A stretch of DNA of 64,000 nucleotides. Source: Deroplatys truncata. Lineage: Eukaryota; Arthropoda; Insecta; Mantodea; Mantidae. The stretch covers positions 104,892,350 to 104,956,349 of the forward strand of contig CM060979.1 in NCBI GenBank assembly GCA_030765065.1. The letters are read 5' to 3'. The number at the start of each line of letters is the position of its first letter. The first letter of the stretch is position 1. The translations under genes were made by a program, and so were the position numbers. The notes beneath the pieces are model-generated. The model was not told the origin of the DNA, did no database searches, and worked only from the letters and a program-made list of their open reading frames with translations. Of the stretch, positions 11,780 through 24,340 are shown piece after piece.

Positions 11780-12011
11780 AAATAAAATCACAGAAATTGT
11801 TGTAAGACTGGACTGTTCATATTATCCAATCCGAAGCAACTTCTTATAACAATGCCTGTAATATACTCAATTTTTTGTTGATATCAGTCACTATCAAATC
11901 ATTTTGATGTTTTTTTTTTGTTGTTATGTGACTGCCCACTTTGAGTTTGCAAATTTTACAAATAGCTAGCATATAATATATTTATATGTGTTTATATAAA
12001 TATAAACTAAA

Positions 12012-12377
12012 ATGCCAAAGGCTAAATCATCGAAAAGCACACTGGTGGATCAAGCTTATACCAGGACTCTTGTGATGGAAGAGTTATTATTTGTCATATT
12101 GTAATAAACAAGTACCGTAATTTTTACATTATTTTTATTGACCAATTTGAAAAAATCATGCAATGAAATAAAATTTGTTGAACTCAATATAGCCATAAAT
12201 TTTTACCACTGTTTCTGTATGGCCACAAATTTTTACCACTGTTTTCCATATCTTAATGTCTTCTACTCAGGTATCATATGAGAAAAATTCCATAATGGCT
12301 AACATATTAATGCTAGTGGCCATAAATCTAGAGCAGCCCGAGCTACAAAGAAACAGACTTTATTGACAGGGCCATCC
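12012..12377 (+). pseudogene. hAT-type transposase remnant, 5' piece, split by a LINE
   Basis: An ATG at 12012 opens MPKAKSSKSTLVDQAYTRTL, then frame is lost. A short duplication ('aaatttttaccactgttt' twice, about 12198-12245) lies inside. The transposase resumes at 18151 on the other side of the LINE at 12392-18136; the host sequence ttaactgccagtgg is present on both sides. I infer a single hAT copy interrupted by the later insertion. Confidence 0.5.
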
Positions 12378-12391
12378 TTAACTGCCAGTGG
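12378..12391. repeat. Target-site duplication, left copy
   Basis: The 14-bp sequence ttaactgccagtgg is identical to 18137-18150. It marks the left edge of the I-type LINE. Confidence 0.9.
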
Positions 12392-12928
12392 CCCCCCAGG
12401 GACCCTATGGAAGGTATGGGAATGGTGCTCCCGGGGTCCCGAGCCACACTCTTGATTGGGTTCCTCTAAAGGTGAGAGGGATTGTGCTAAACGCCCAATC
12501 AACTGTGGTCCACAAATGTGATCAATTTCTAGTTACCTCCCTGAACACAGTCTGATGGATACCACTGCACAGGGCAGAGGAGGGGAGTCGCAAGGGGTGA
12601 CTGGATAATGCGTAACTCCCAGTATCATGTAGGACTGTGTTCGTATCTGCTGATAAAGGTCAGTCCCGGGAGGGGCCATTACATGAGCTGTTACACTCCT
12701 GAAGGCGATTGGGTCCCTCTATCTATGTATTGGGAGGTGAGACCCTAAGGTGAGCAAGGTCCAGGCCAAGACTCTCACCTAAGCTGGGGTGGCACCCAGG
12801 ATGTGAGCATGCCATCGGAGACATTTGTAATGGTGGAGGCATCACTATGGATCCTAAAAAATCCAAAAAGAAAACCTGAAAGGTTGTGGAAAAGAAGTAG
12901 TCGAGTGTAGTGGTCCTCGTTAGTTATA

Positions 12929-14003
12929 CACAGAATAGAGGAAGGAAGAAAATTTACATCGGTGAACCCTTTTGTAATTCAAAAGGGTCTTGATAAAATA
13001 GCTGGTCCTGTCAAGTCATGCATTAGAAGTCGCAATGGCACTCTCCTGGTTGAAGCAAATTTAGCGTCCCAGGCAGTGATTATCTTAAAAGCAAATATGT
13101 TAGCCAGCTATCCGATCCTTGTCGAAATTCACAAGACCTTCAACTCCTTGCGCGGAGTTGTAAACACCCGTGCATTGGACGGTATGTCCAATGAGGAGAT
13201 TCAAGAGAATCTGGAAGAGCAAGGTGAAACATCAGTGTATCGTGTCCAGCAGAAAGAAGGTGAATTATTGCCTACTCGTACCCTGTTCCTTACCTTTGAT
13301 CGGGTAGACCTCCCTCAAAGGATTAAGGCAGGGTATATACTGAATCCACTGAGATGTTATACGTGTCAGCACTTTGGGCACACCAGTGATTTCTGTAGCA
13401 ATGAATCTACCTGCATTAACTGTGGATATCTCTCTCACGATGGAGCACGCACATCAGCTCTGTGCATTAACTGCAGCAGAGAACATCCATCAAGTTCCAG
13501 AGAATGCCCCTGTTTTACAGAGGAAAGAGCGATTCCAAGAGATCCGGGTTAGGGAGAAGGTGTCCTTCTCGGAAGCCCGGAAACTCTTGCACATCCCTCT
13601 GTCCTGAGGTCCGGTACCTACAGCTCAGTTGCAGCTAAGCCGGTACAGAGTCGGGAACACAGACCAGCAATATAAATGGGGCCACTATCTCAGAAAAAAT
13701 TCTCGTTGCCAGAACACAGCCAAAGCCTTCAAAATCAACACCAATGACAGCATCAACATCTGCCAAGTCCGCTACTGGAAAGATCACACCAGTCAAATCA
13801 CCAGCAAGACCGTTGACCTCAAATAATAAGACCGGCAAGCCTATAGTATATAATGCATCACCAGTAAAATTCAGGACCAGTTATGTGAGAACCAACTTCC
13901 TAAAGGAAAGTGATAAGCCTGCACCCAGTACACCTAAGGATAAAAAAGATCCACGAGTATCTCCTCGGAGATCCTCCTCTGAGGAATCTTCTGGGAAGGA
14001 CTA
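12929..14003 (+). pseudogene. I-type LINE ORF1 (gag-like RNA-binding protein), frameshifted
   Basis: An open frame from about 12962 gives SVNPFVIQKGLDKIAGP, an RNA-binding gag-like region and DLPQRIKAGY. CCHC knuckles follow: CYTCQHFGHTSDFC (about 13358) and a second Cys-rich unit CINCGYLSHDG. A frameshift near 13550 moves the reading to other frames; the Ser/Lys/Pro-rich C-terminal part is readable at 13744-14003. The product would coat LINE RNA. It is not functional as it stands. Confidence 0.8.
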
Positions 14004-14230
14004 AGATCAGCGATCATCATCTTCGCTGATCTCAACTTCAAATTGGTGGAGGAGATGGAGCAGGAGGATTCTGCCCACACTGTCAGAACGACAGTGAAAA
14101 AGAGTCAGGATAAATCCTCCGTTAAAGGTGTTAGCCCGACATCAAAGAAAAAGGGAAAACTGATTCGACCATCGCTTTCCACAACGCAGTAAGCTTCTGC
14201 GATTAAGAACTTATCCCGTTACATTTCTAA

Positions 14231-17200
14231 TGGCTATCCTACAATGGAACATCCGTGGAATTAGAACACATCGATCAGAGCTTGAACTTTGGCTCAACAA
14301 TTATGAGCCTTTGGTCGTGTGTTTACAAGAGACTAAACTCCGTCCGCAAGACAGCTTTCAACCTAGATGATATACCCTAGCGCGATGTGATCCTCACACC
14401 AGAAGAGGGTATTGCTGTGCACGGGGGACTATGATGCTCATCAGAGATGATATATTTGTGGAATCTGTATCCATACAGTCTGACATCCAGTCAGTGGCTG
14501 TAAGGATTAAACTGCCATCCATCCGATTTACCATCTGTAACATTTACCTGCCTCCATCCAATGACCTCTCACTCATGGATTTAGAAGATCTAGTCTCTCA
14601 GTTACCAACGCCTATTCTGTTGGTGGGAGACATTAATGTCCATCACCCTCTTTGGGGCTCACCTCGGGCTTGTGCGAGAGGTAAATTAATTGCCGATTTC
14701 TTTTTTGGACAATAATAACCTACCTCTTCTGAACACCGGAGAGTCCACATTTCTCTCAAACTCCTACAACACTTTTTCACACCTTGATATTGCAGTTTAT
14801 ACACCACAGTTAGCAGTTTCCTTGCAATGGAATGTCATCTCTAATTTACACTCTAGTGACCACTTTCCTTGTCTTATTAGTCTCTTAACACAGGATATAT
14901 GTTCCATGCGCCTACCTAGATGGTGCCTAGATTCAGCCAACTGGAATCTTTAATTCCAGTTGGCTGTGTTTAATTACAATGAGCATGACTGTGTGGATGT
15001 TTTGGTCCAACATCTCACAGAGAAGATTATTTCTGCTGCTGAGCAAGCTATTACTCGGTCGACTGCCAACCCTCATCAATTTGCAGTCCCTTGGTGGATG
15101 GAAGAGTGTTGAAATGCCATTCGTGCTCGCAGGCGTGCTCTTAGGGATTTCCAGCATCGCCCCACACTGGATAACCTAATTGAATACAAGAAAATGCGTG
15201 CCAAGTCTAGATATGTTATAAAGAATAACAAAAAGACATCATGGAGCAAGTTTGCAGCTTCAGTTAATCGACACACACCTTCCTCTGTCGTTTGGGATAA
15301 GTTAAGGCATGTAGCCAGAAAATCGACCCACATGCCAATTGTCGGGCTTAAAACAGTTGCAGGAGCTGTTGTTGATGCATTTGATGTGGTTAACACATTT
15401 GGCTGTGCTTTCGCTCAAGTGTCTAGCTCAGATAACTATTCGCCTGAGTTCCTTCCTGTTAAGACTCAGGTTGAATCTCAAGGTTTCATTTTTCGTTCAG
15501 GAAATCTTGAAGATTACAATTGCCTCTTCACCATGGCAGAGTTAGAACACGCTCTTTCATCTTCACAACTTCAGCACCAGGACTTGATCGCATCCACGTA
15601 CAAATGCTCCGACAGCTCTTCTCCTGAAGGTAAGGCTTTCCTATTTGGGGTCTATAATCGTGTTTGGGTTGATGCCACTTTTCCAGAAAAGTGGCGGGAG
15701 GCCACTGTCATACCCATTTTGAAAGCTGGAAAGAATCGACATTGCCCGTCCAGCTACCATCCTATTTCCCTCACCAGTTGCGTTTGCAAGGTGATGGAAC
15801 GCATGATCAATGGACGGTTGGTATGGTGGTTGGAAACTCACAACCTGCTGAACCAACACCCAGTGCGGTTTTCGGAGGCGCCGTTCAGCAATGGACCACC
15901 TTGTGTCATTGTCGACACAGAACATGAACGGATTCATGAAAAATTGTCAAACCGTTGCGATATTTTTTGACCTCGAGAAGGCTTATGATACGTGTTGGCG
16001 AGCAGGAATACTACGTTCCCTACACGCCTGGAATATACGTGGACACTTACCACTGTTTATTCAGGAGTTTATGAAGGACCGCGTTTTCCAAGTAAGGGTC
16101 GGCTCGGTTTTTTCGAATCTTTTTGTTCAGGAGAACGGAGTACCTCAGGGATCGGTACTTAGCGTTACGCTGTTTGCTATAGCAATTAATTCCATCTCTA
16201 AACGTGTTCCTACAGGGGTATCGTCATGCTTATTCGTAGACGACTTTGCCGTTTATTGTACTTCTCTGCGTACACCGTTTTTGGAATGCCGTATGCAGCA
16301 ATACTTAGATAATCTCCAAGATTGGAGTTCTAAAAACGGCTTTCGTTTCTCAACTGAGAAGTCAAGCTGCGTGAACTTCTGGCGCCGTAGGAGACGATTA
16401 ACCACCTTCGCTCCGATTCGGTCCAGATTTACTACCATTCGCAGATTCGACGAGATTCCTGGAGTTGACGTATGATAGGAAACTTAACTGGTCATCGCAT
16501 ATAGCACAGTTGAAAGCGCGATGTGACCGTTCTCTGAATATCTTGCGGATATTAAATGGCAAAACTTGGTGAGCAGATCGGACTATTTTGCTGCGACTGT
16601 ATCGCGCACTGGTCTGATAAAAAATAGACTATGGCTGTATCATTTATTAGACGCAGTCCATAACCGGGGCATTCGAGTGGCTATTGGTGATTTTCCCACT
16701 AGCCCAGTTATGAGGCTTTACGCCGAATCTGCAGAACCTCCCCTGCGTTTCGGCGTGAAATCCTCTTGGGAAATTATGGCTGTGCGCTTAAATGTATGCG
16801 TCAACATCCAATGTTCACTTCGTTTTTTCACACTGCGCTGGACGAACGTTATAGGAATAGCTCCATTAATCCAAGGCCTGCAGGTGTTCGTTTCCGGGAG
16901 CTTCTAAGAAAGCACGACATTGAAATGCCTAACATGTTTGCTACGAGGGAGAGAGTGTTCCCCACTTGGTTATGTGCGACATCTCACATGGAGTTTGGGA
17001 TGACAGTATACCGGAAGTCTACGATGCTTACGTTTAGTATCCGCACTTGTTTTAGAATTTATGTCTGGTTACAGTGACCGAATTTTGATCTACACCGATG
17101 GATCTAAGAGCACCAACGGTGTTGGATGTGTTTATTTCATGGAACCGAACCCTATACATTCGGTTTTCATAATAGCACATCCATTTATAGTGCAGAGCTG

Positions 17201-17809
17201 TATGCCATATACTGAGCCATTGTACATGTGCGCCGTCGAAAATTGGGTGATTGTCTCATTTTGAGTGATTCCCTAAGTGCACTTCAGAGCCTTCGTGAGC
17301 TGTACAACTACCACTCAATTGTTCAGCGAATCCAGGATGCCCTCCATGTTTTATACGCCTCTGGCGTTAATGTGGAGTGTGCTTGGATACCTGGTCACGT
17401 TGGCTAGCCGGGGAATGAACTTACGGATTTGGCAGCTAATGCGGCAACCACGGAACCCAGTGTTACAATAATACCTCGGGTAACGTCGGAAGGCTTTAGC
17501 CTTGTTGTGCGGAGAGCGATTCTGTCGTGCTGGCGCGAGGAGTGGTTAGCTCTCCACGGAAATAAGCTTAGGGTAGTGAAGGACATTCCAATAAACTGGG
17601 TAACTTCCTCTCATGTATCTCGTCGTGAGGAGGTGATTTTGGCTCGGTTGCGCATTGGTCACCGCAATTTTACGCATAGTTACCTTTTTAAAGGTGACCC
17701 TGCTCCTATTTGTCCGCTTTGTGGCGAAAGTATTTCGGTCCGTCACGTGTTGATAGAGTGTATTGGGACTCTCTGCAACTGCCGGTCAGTCTTGCAGTCA
17801 AGCGGTTGA
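14231..17809 (+). pseudogene. I-type LINE ORF2: endonuclease, reverse transcriptase, RNase H
   Basis: The endonuclease begins AILQWNIRGIRTHRSE (14231), with QETKLRP near 14325 and GDINVHHPLWG near 14630. The RT has ATVIPILKAGK (about 15703), SYHPISLTS, FFDLEKAYDT (about 15964), GVPQGSVLS (about 16138) and FVDDF (about 16233) in place of YADD. RNase H shows YTDGSKS (about 17090), SAELYA (about 17195) and ECAWIPGHVG followed by a TAG stop (about 17404). A C-terminal CPLCGES...RHVLIEC ends it. Stops and frameshifts occur in every domain, for instance after RPQDSFQPR in the endonuclease and within RT near 15870-15970. Confidence 0.85.
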
Positions 17810-17944
17810 TAGGATTTTTTATTTTGTTTCGAAAGTAAATTTCCAAATGCGAATTTAGTCATCTTAATAGATGTTTTATACTGATCGGTTTAGTTTTATA
17901 CATTTATATTTATGTATGACTTGTGCTATATTTCTATATTGATA

Positions 17945-18080
17945 TTTATCTCTGGCTTTTGCTATGATTTTATATTGATATTTATCTCTGGCTTTTGCTT
18001 TGATTTTATTTAGCTTTATCTCTGGCCTTTGCCATGAAATTTTCTACTGATCTTTATCTCTGGGCTTTGCCATGATCTGT
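17945..18080 (+). repeat. Tandem repeats in LINE 3' UTR, about 36-bp unit
   Basis: Four diverged copies of a unit beginning 'tttatctctggcttttgc' lie just before the terminal stem-loop. Confidence 0.85.
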
Positions 18081-18085
18081 TTTAG

Positions 18086-18119
18086 AAGGGCGCTAATGAC
18101 CTAGAAGTTGAGCGCCCTT
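18086..18119 (+). other. Terminal stem-loop of the LINE
   Basis: aagggcgct (18086-18094) pairs perfectly with agcgccctt (18111-18119) around a 16-nt loop. It lies just before the final A/C-rich tail. A conserved 3' hairpin is a likely recognition site for the element's own RT. Confidence 0.75.
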
Positions 18120-18136
18120 AAACAAAACCAAACCAA

Positions 18137-18150
18137 TTAACTGCCAGTGG
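18137..18150. repeat. Target-site duplication, right copy
   Basis: Identical to 12378-12391; it closes the LINE insertion. Confidence 0.9.
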
Positions 18151-19195
18151 GAAGAATTTCAGCATGAATTTATGTAAAGCTCTAGTGGCTGCAAACATTT
18201 CTTTTACCATGCCAAACATAACTTTTAAAGGTTTTTTGCAAAAGTATTGCAAGCAATACTTCGTTTGAAGAAATTTGAGAAAGAACTGCCTTCATTTTGC
18301 ACACGAGTCCACTCTGTAAGCAAGTCAATAAAGCATTTCCTGTATTTGGTTGTGTAGATGAAACCAGTGATGTAATGGGCAGGTATAAGAAATATAATTG
18401 TCAGCAAAATGGATACACATAACCTTTATCCCCTCAACTCCTATGTTCAAAGCAGTTCACTTTTGTTCAACTACAACATCGCACATTTTATGGACAAAAG
18501 TCTACAGCTGCTATTTCCTACTGGCATTAATGAATCTTTAATTGTTCTTGAGAGTAGTAAAGCTGCATCATTTTACCTAAAAGCCTTTTATCCTAATATG
18601 GTATACATAATCTGTTTAGCCCATGCACTACATAGAGTTGCTGAAACCATTAGAAATGATTTCTCTAAAGTTGATAGCCTTGTGTTGAACTTGAAAAGTC
18701 TTGAAATAAGAGCTGAAGCTTTTCTAGCAATCAACATACTCTAAGGGTATGGAAAGTCTTCTGTAAATCCTCTGAGAGTAGCGCTGTGCAACAAATACTT
18801 CCTTCAATTTCTCTTCCTGCAGAACCTGCAATCATTCACTGCACACAGACTGATGCAGAAGCATATTATACTGAACATTACAAAAGAATGCTGATGTGGT
18901 GGATGCATTGCCAGAAAACAATACGGTATGTATGAAAGTAGTGAAGGAACTGAAGAGTGTGACAGAACTGTGCAGTGCTTCTCTGCCACTCCCTATATAA
19001 ACAGCAGACATAAGGGGGCTCTCTTGCACACACTATCACAAGGGCAACATCACGTCAAATATTGCTGGTCTGGCAATAGTCATTGCAACAGCAAGTATCG
19101 CAAGACAGAGATTTTGTACAATGGAAACTTTGCTAAAATTGTCCTCCAACTACTAAAGGTCATCAAACTACTGAAGACACAACTTGCATGATTTC
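18151..19195 (+). pseudogene. hAT-type transposase remnant, 3' piece
   Basis: After the LINE, the + strand resumes with FSMNLCKALVAANISF (about 18157-18204) and FKGFLQKYCKQYF (about 18225). After frameshifts comes KAFYPNMVYIICLAHALHRV (about 18580-18640), the conserved 'CLAH.LHR.A' block also found in the copy at 38066-39210 (LYLTCLAHRLHRIAKEV). Later parts are weaker. Stops and shifts abound. The two copies belong to the same hAT subgroup, with little recent activity. Confidence 0.65.
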
Positions 19196-20079
19196 GCCAC
19201 ATGACTGGGCAAACATATCCTGAGTTGCATAAAAGTGAGATTGCTTCAATTTAAATTCTATTTTAATTACAGTGTTATTTCTTGTAATGAGAGCATATCC
19301 TGAGTTATATACAAGCGAGAATGTTTTAATTTAAATCTTAATTACTGTATTATTTCTTGTAATGAGAGTGGTTTAGTTTTGGTTCAGTTTCATAAAAGTA
19401 ATTTTTCTAAATTCCAAAATTGCAGTTTAATTCTGCTGAAATAAATGTAACTAATGAGTTTACCAAGAGCATAGCACAAGGTCAAATGGGGCAACAGTAA
19501 AATTGAGTGATTTTTTAATTCAATATACATGATTTTGCATTGGGTTCATGAGGGACCGGAATCAATGTTATTAAGATTTATATTACAGCATAATTGTGGT
19601 AGTAATGTACAGGAATTGCAACTTTAACTTTTCTTATTCTACTTTCTATTTTATGGAATGGTGTATAATGCTTTTGTCATTTTCTCTTGTGTCATATTCT
19701 TTTTATTCAACATCTTCAGGTCACTTTAATCTCAGTTTGTAACCAATTAAGTATTTGGAGTAACTAAGAATTCTTAGTTAATTCACATTTTCCACTTATA
19801 TTTCAAATATTATTACTATTAAATTATTCAATATTTGATTCAGTTAAAGATTTAATTGGTAAATTATATTGTATATTATTTCTTTAAATTACAAATTACT
19901 CCCGCAAGATTCTTACTGCACTTCCTATATAAGTCCCACATTACTCACTCCTTAAACACATTTCTTTTACTCCAATGGCCTGTACTTCTAATATTGGGGA
20001 AGGCGTTAAAAAAATCTGATGTGATACATTCACCTGACTTTCTATACCCTCTTTCATTTAGAGGGTATACAAATTATTT
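19196..20079. other. Non-coding, nothing recognised
   Basis: The stretch is AT-rich. A 30-40 bp piece ('gagcatatcctgagttatat', 'tatttcttgtaatgagag') is duplicated between about 19205 and 19370. No gene is seen. Confidence 0.4.
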
Positions 20080-20560
20080 TTACTAAAGCTTATTTTCTCT
20101 ATCTACTTCATTTTAATTGAGATAAACCTTTATAGAAATAGCTACATTACACATTTTGTCATACAAACAAAGGGAATAGTGATAGTCAAATGTTTAAGAA
20201 ATGGGTGCTTTATGCAGGCCTTAAAATTCCATACTCTTTCCAGGTATTGCGAGAACAACTGAATGTTGACAGAACTTTAAAAGAATGAACAATTTAAACC
20301 ATTAATAACAAATATTTTAGAAATCGCTTATGCCACAAAAAAAGTTATTTGAAATAAATTGCATGTTTTAAAGAGCTCTATGTGCAGTCTATTGCTTAAC
20401 AATTACCATTTATACAAGATTATACAAAATTCCTTCCGAATGAAGAGAACTTCATTTGCTATTCTGAGAAAATGCATGTGCACACACACAGATGCACATG
20501 TGTGCATGGGTGTTTTTCCAAAAATGTTATACGTAAAAGAGAAAGTAATAACAACATAAA
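20080..20560 (-). repeat. Unclassified AT-rich repeat, reverse copy
   Basis: This is the reverse complement of parts of 1-620. It aligns with 20960-21440 over landmarks such as 'taaagcttattttctctatctact', 'ttgagataaacct' and 'gaatgaagagaacttcat' (with substitutions). Confidence 0.6.
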
Positions 20561-20959
20561 TAACCCTATAGGTAAGATATAAATAATAACAAAATTAGAA
20601 GTAACAAGTAAGAGATGCCACAAAAGACAGAGATTAAATATCAAACTTTTTCATTTCTGTCACATTGTATAACAAAACTTGAAGCAAAATGGAAATCCCT
20701 TCAGGAACAAGTTTCTTTCCTTAAGGAAGCAGAAACTAAAGTGCAAAATGCAAAAGCAAGGGTTAGTGTCAAGGTAAGTATAAACAGAGTAATGCAGTAA
20801 GAAAAAATTCTGGATAGTGTACATGATGTTATAAATTAGGAGAATGCAGAATAAGTATCACAAATACAACTAAGTTTATATATGGACCTATCATGCCAGT
20901 GTCAATGAAAGATCTTTTTCAAGCTAAATATTATTCTTTCAGATAAAAGATGCAGTAAA
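20561..20959. other. Between repeat copies; short coiled-coil-like open frame
   Basis: Positions 20664-20772 read KLEAKWKSLQEQVSFLKEAE... up to AAG|GTAAGT, which looks like a splice donor, but no convincing acceptor precedes it. It is left as uncharacterised sequence. Confidence 0.25.
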
Positions 20960-21440
20960 ACAATGAAAATACATTTAAAAAAAGCTTATTCTATCTACTT
21001 TAGGTTAATCAAGATAAACCTATTTTGCAGAATGGATTTTATTACATATTCCCTTGCGAGTACAATGGAATAGGGCAATACAGTATGCTTAATTGATAGT
21101 TAAATCTTTTGAAAGCTGGTCACTATGTGATGGCTTTGAAGTTGCATTCTCCTTGCATGACCAGGAGGAAAAAAAAGAACAGCTTCCCATTTGTGAAATA
21201 GTATAAGTATTTGGTATTTGAAAATTCAAACCAATAGAACAAAGAATATCTCAGAAATGGTTAATTCTGCAAAAAATAGATGTATTTGACATAGGCTGTG
21301 TGCTTTAACGAGATCTACATTTTCTGTGTAGTAAAATTTTGTCTATCTCTTATGGTTAACCAGTTATGCATAAATCATTCAGAATGAAGAGGACTTCAGA
21401 AGCTATTCCCAGAAAATTCAAGTTTAATTTGTCATGAAAA
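20960..21440 (-). repeat. Unclassified AT-rich repeat, reverse copy
   Basis: It aligns in reverse with 1-620, including 'gtcactatgtgatggctttgaa', 'gagatctacattttctgtg' and 'gaatgaagaggacttcag', and with the tandem partner at 20080-20560. Confidence 0.6.
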
Positions 21441-22149
21441 GATCTTAAACAGATGGTATATTAAGGCAATGCATTGATGAAACTTGGTAAAATATGTGAA
21501 CATTTTTGAGTTTTTGCTTTTTGCATTTTAATTATACTCTGATGGCACTATTGCCCAAAGTTATTGAGAGGTCGACACTAGGCAGTCAGAGATAAACAAT
21601 GATCAAAGTCACAATACTTACAATTTGTATTTCATGCTACTCAATTGTTCTTTTAATATCAACAACTTTAAAGCTACAAATGGCTATTTTAATTCGTCCT
21701 TTACCATTTAGGTAAAGCACTGCATTGAACCTTAAACTCAATGTTTCTCAATTCCTGCTTTTAAACATTTTTCACTATTCAAAATGCTCTTTGAACCACA
21801 GCTTATAACTTATTAGCTCGAAACTTGCAGGATAGCTTCAGGAATTACAGATTTAAAAAATGGTTGTGTACTTGATAAAAGATATTAAATAGCTCAGTTA
21901 AAATTAATTATTTTTAATAACTCTCACTGAAAACGTTGAAAAATTCAATAACATGTATAGAAAAAAAAATTCTCCTAAACTAATTAAAATTAAGAAATGC
22001 CTGCATAACAATTTCTTTACATCTGTATATTAAAATTGAATTAATAATTTGGGAGTAATAAGATTAACCATAGGGTCCAAGTAGCATATCATATTATCCT
22101 ATCAAACGTAATTAATTATGAATAAAAAAATTAATATCTTGGCAACAGT

Positions 22150-22420
22150 TTGACATAGGTTGTTAAAACTTTGTATGCACTGTATGTTTTATGTTCTGAA
22201 ATATGGTAAAAAGGTCAAAACAATCAGCAGAAAAATGAAGATTATCGGATTTTCACAGAGACACTGCCTAATCAAAATGGTTAGACATTTTTGGAAAAAT
22301 TTTCCAGTAGAAGGTAGTTTGGGGTGGGGAATTTTCTTGAAAATGTTTGTGTCACATCCTTGGAAGAGGCTGAAAACTTAATAACAAGTTTGCTATTTAA
22401 CCAACTTTTCCTTTTTGCAT
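22150..22420 (-). repeat. Unclassified AT-rich repeat, partial reverse copy
   Basis: It contains 'ttttcttgaaaatgtttgtg' and 'aacaagtttgctatttaac', the reverse complement of the 5' part of copies A (1-620) and B (63005-63345). A forward segment at 22483-22560 matches 684-760, so the region is a mosaic. Confidence 0.5.
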
Positions 22421-22560
22421 TATTCTGTTCACAGGCACGCACGTGTGTGCACACTTTTTTTTCCAAAACTGCTTTTTGGGCTTCAAGGTGCCTCAAAACA
22501 TATATTTCCAATGAAATCTTGACATTGAATTTTGAGTGAAATACAATACCTTCCCAGCTT

Positions 22561-24340
22561 ACTATATTTAAAAAATAAAGTAATAATAATTGTGATTTAT
22601 TCCAATATCAACTATGAATAGGGTAGCAACTGGTTAATGAGAGCATCAAAATAATGTAAAGCCATGACAATTTTATTTCGTGGTCAATAAACAGTTACTA
22701 TAGTTAATTAACTTTATTTCTTTTATTAATTTCACAATTCTTCATCCATTTTGCTGTTAATGATGGTGAGATTATGTGGTATTACAATTTTAAAAACCTA
22801 AAATAGTATTTTTAGAACCTATTTTACAGACTAAAAATTTGAGGCCTAAGCATTACATTCTTTCCCTTTCTTTGATATTATTCTTGTATACATGATGAGT
22901 CACCGTTTTACCACCAGCTTAAAGCTGATTTTATGTAAATGCAAATGTGACAATAAATTGAATTGATCCTTGCAAACTTTCATTCTTTTCTGGATAGTAT
23001 ATATTTTCTATTACAGTAATTGGACAACATGTTTCATATTTGGAATTTTTTCTCTCTAAATTTCCTTTACCATTTATAATATGCTGTTTTTAAATAGTAA
23101 ATGCCATGTTAATTGTGAAATCACATGTTAAGATGATTGTGTTACCTAATGTTGCCCAGCATTACTCTGTAGAATTTGATGCAAAAATAAAAAAATAAAT
23201 AAAAATACAAAACAGAATAGTCTTATCTTTGCTATCACTAGCAGAAACAGTTCTACTACAGTATTAGATTATTGGCTGAATTGAGGTGTTTTTCTTAGAA
23301 AATCAGGGTCATTAATAATTCTAAAGTATCAGGGAGGTGCAATTTTGTTAATGATTCATTTTTATTAAAACTATTATTACAAATTGGAAAGACAAACAGA
23401 TTGAAATTAGTGAAATGAGAACTACATGGTCCTATACCATCTCCTCTTCTTTTTACTTCTTACTTTCTGTGCAACCTACCTTAGTAGGTTAAGAGCATTA
23501 TATTCTATCCAAAAATTCAATGTCGAGATTTCAACGCCGAAATTCGCCAAGTAATGTACGTGGTTGTGAAGGTAAATATTATGCATTACAAATGTTAGGT
23601 TAAGTTGGGTCTACAGAAGAAGTGAATAAGCCAAAGATTATATCCACCCTGAAACCTAAAGGAAGGCATCTCTGATGACATAAGTACAATTTATTTAATC
23701 CTTATTCGTGCAAAGGAAATCTCTTAAGAGTTATTTAATAATGGAAACACTGGTAGTTTCCCTACAGCTTTTAAGACGTAAAAACAAGTTCTTGGCCTAA
23801 AAGCAACAACAGCATGAGTACTTTACCTGCACTGCATCGCTATTTCAAATAGAATCCAAGCTTTCTTTTCCAAATAATAGAGCAAACAATCACAAACCTA
23901 GCATACAAACAATGACATAAAACCAAATTTGTATGCTTCTGTGTGGTGGTCATTCTGTTTCGCGGCTGGTTTTTGTCTTTGTAGAATTCACAAAACTTCT
24001 AAAAGATGGCACTTTGATTGTACTGAATTATGGAAAAGTAATGTCGGAATGTAAAAGTGTCTTGACTTGCAGAAAACATTAAAAGGAAGCGATTAAGATC
24101 TTGTATTTTCGAAAATGTTCATTCATTATCGGACTTGAATTGTTATATTTTATAAACTGCATTATCATGTGAATTAGACATGATAAATAAGGTTAGTACC
24201 ATATGAGAAATTACACCGTGAAAGCATTGTGTTTTAATTAGCTTATAAACGTCATGAGATGTGTTTCAGTTAACGTCTATGCATAAAACTTGCTCGTTAT
24301 TAGTTCGTTTCGGGGTTGAAAAAAAAGATCAGTGACTTAC
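22561..24340. other. Non-coding, nothing recognised
   Basis: A long AT-rich stretch without convincing coding or repeat structure. A modest rise in CpG occurs around 23520-24340, next to the candidate first exon. Confidence 0.4.

Larger units (their letters stand above)
12392..18136 (+). mobile_element. Full-length I-type LINE (non-LTR retrotransposon), decayed
   Basis: The 5745-bp element has every part of an I-superfamily LINE in order: a GC-richer 5' UTR (12392-12950), a gag-like ORF1 with zinc knuckles, then ORF2 with apurinic-type endonuclease, reverse transcriptase, RNase H and a C-terminal Cys/His motif. The 3' UTR has tandem repeats and a terminal stem-loop. Both ends are fixed by 14-bp direct repeats of host sequence. 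Several frameshifts and stops break both ORFs, so it is inactive. The RNase H domain and the terminal hairpin argue for the I/Nimb side of the group rather than Jockey or CR1; this clade placement is an inference. Confidence 0.92.

Noticed and set aside
20664-20772. Open frame KLEAKWKSLQEQVSFLKEAE ending in a good GTAAGT donor, possible coiled-coil exon
   Set aside because: No convincing acceptor or matching exon was found, it lies between repeat copies, and the length is within chance for this AT-rich DNA.
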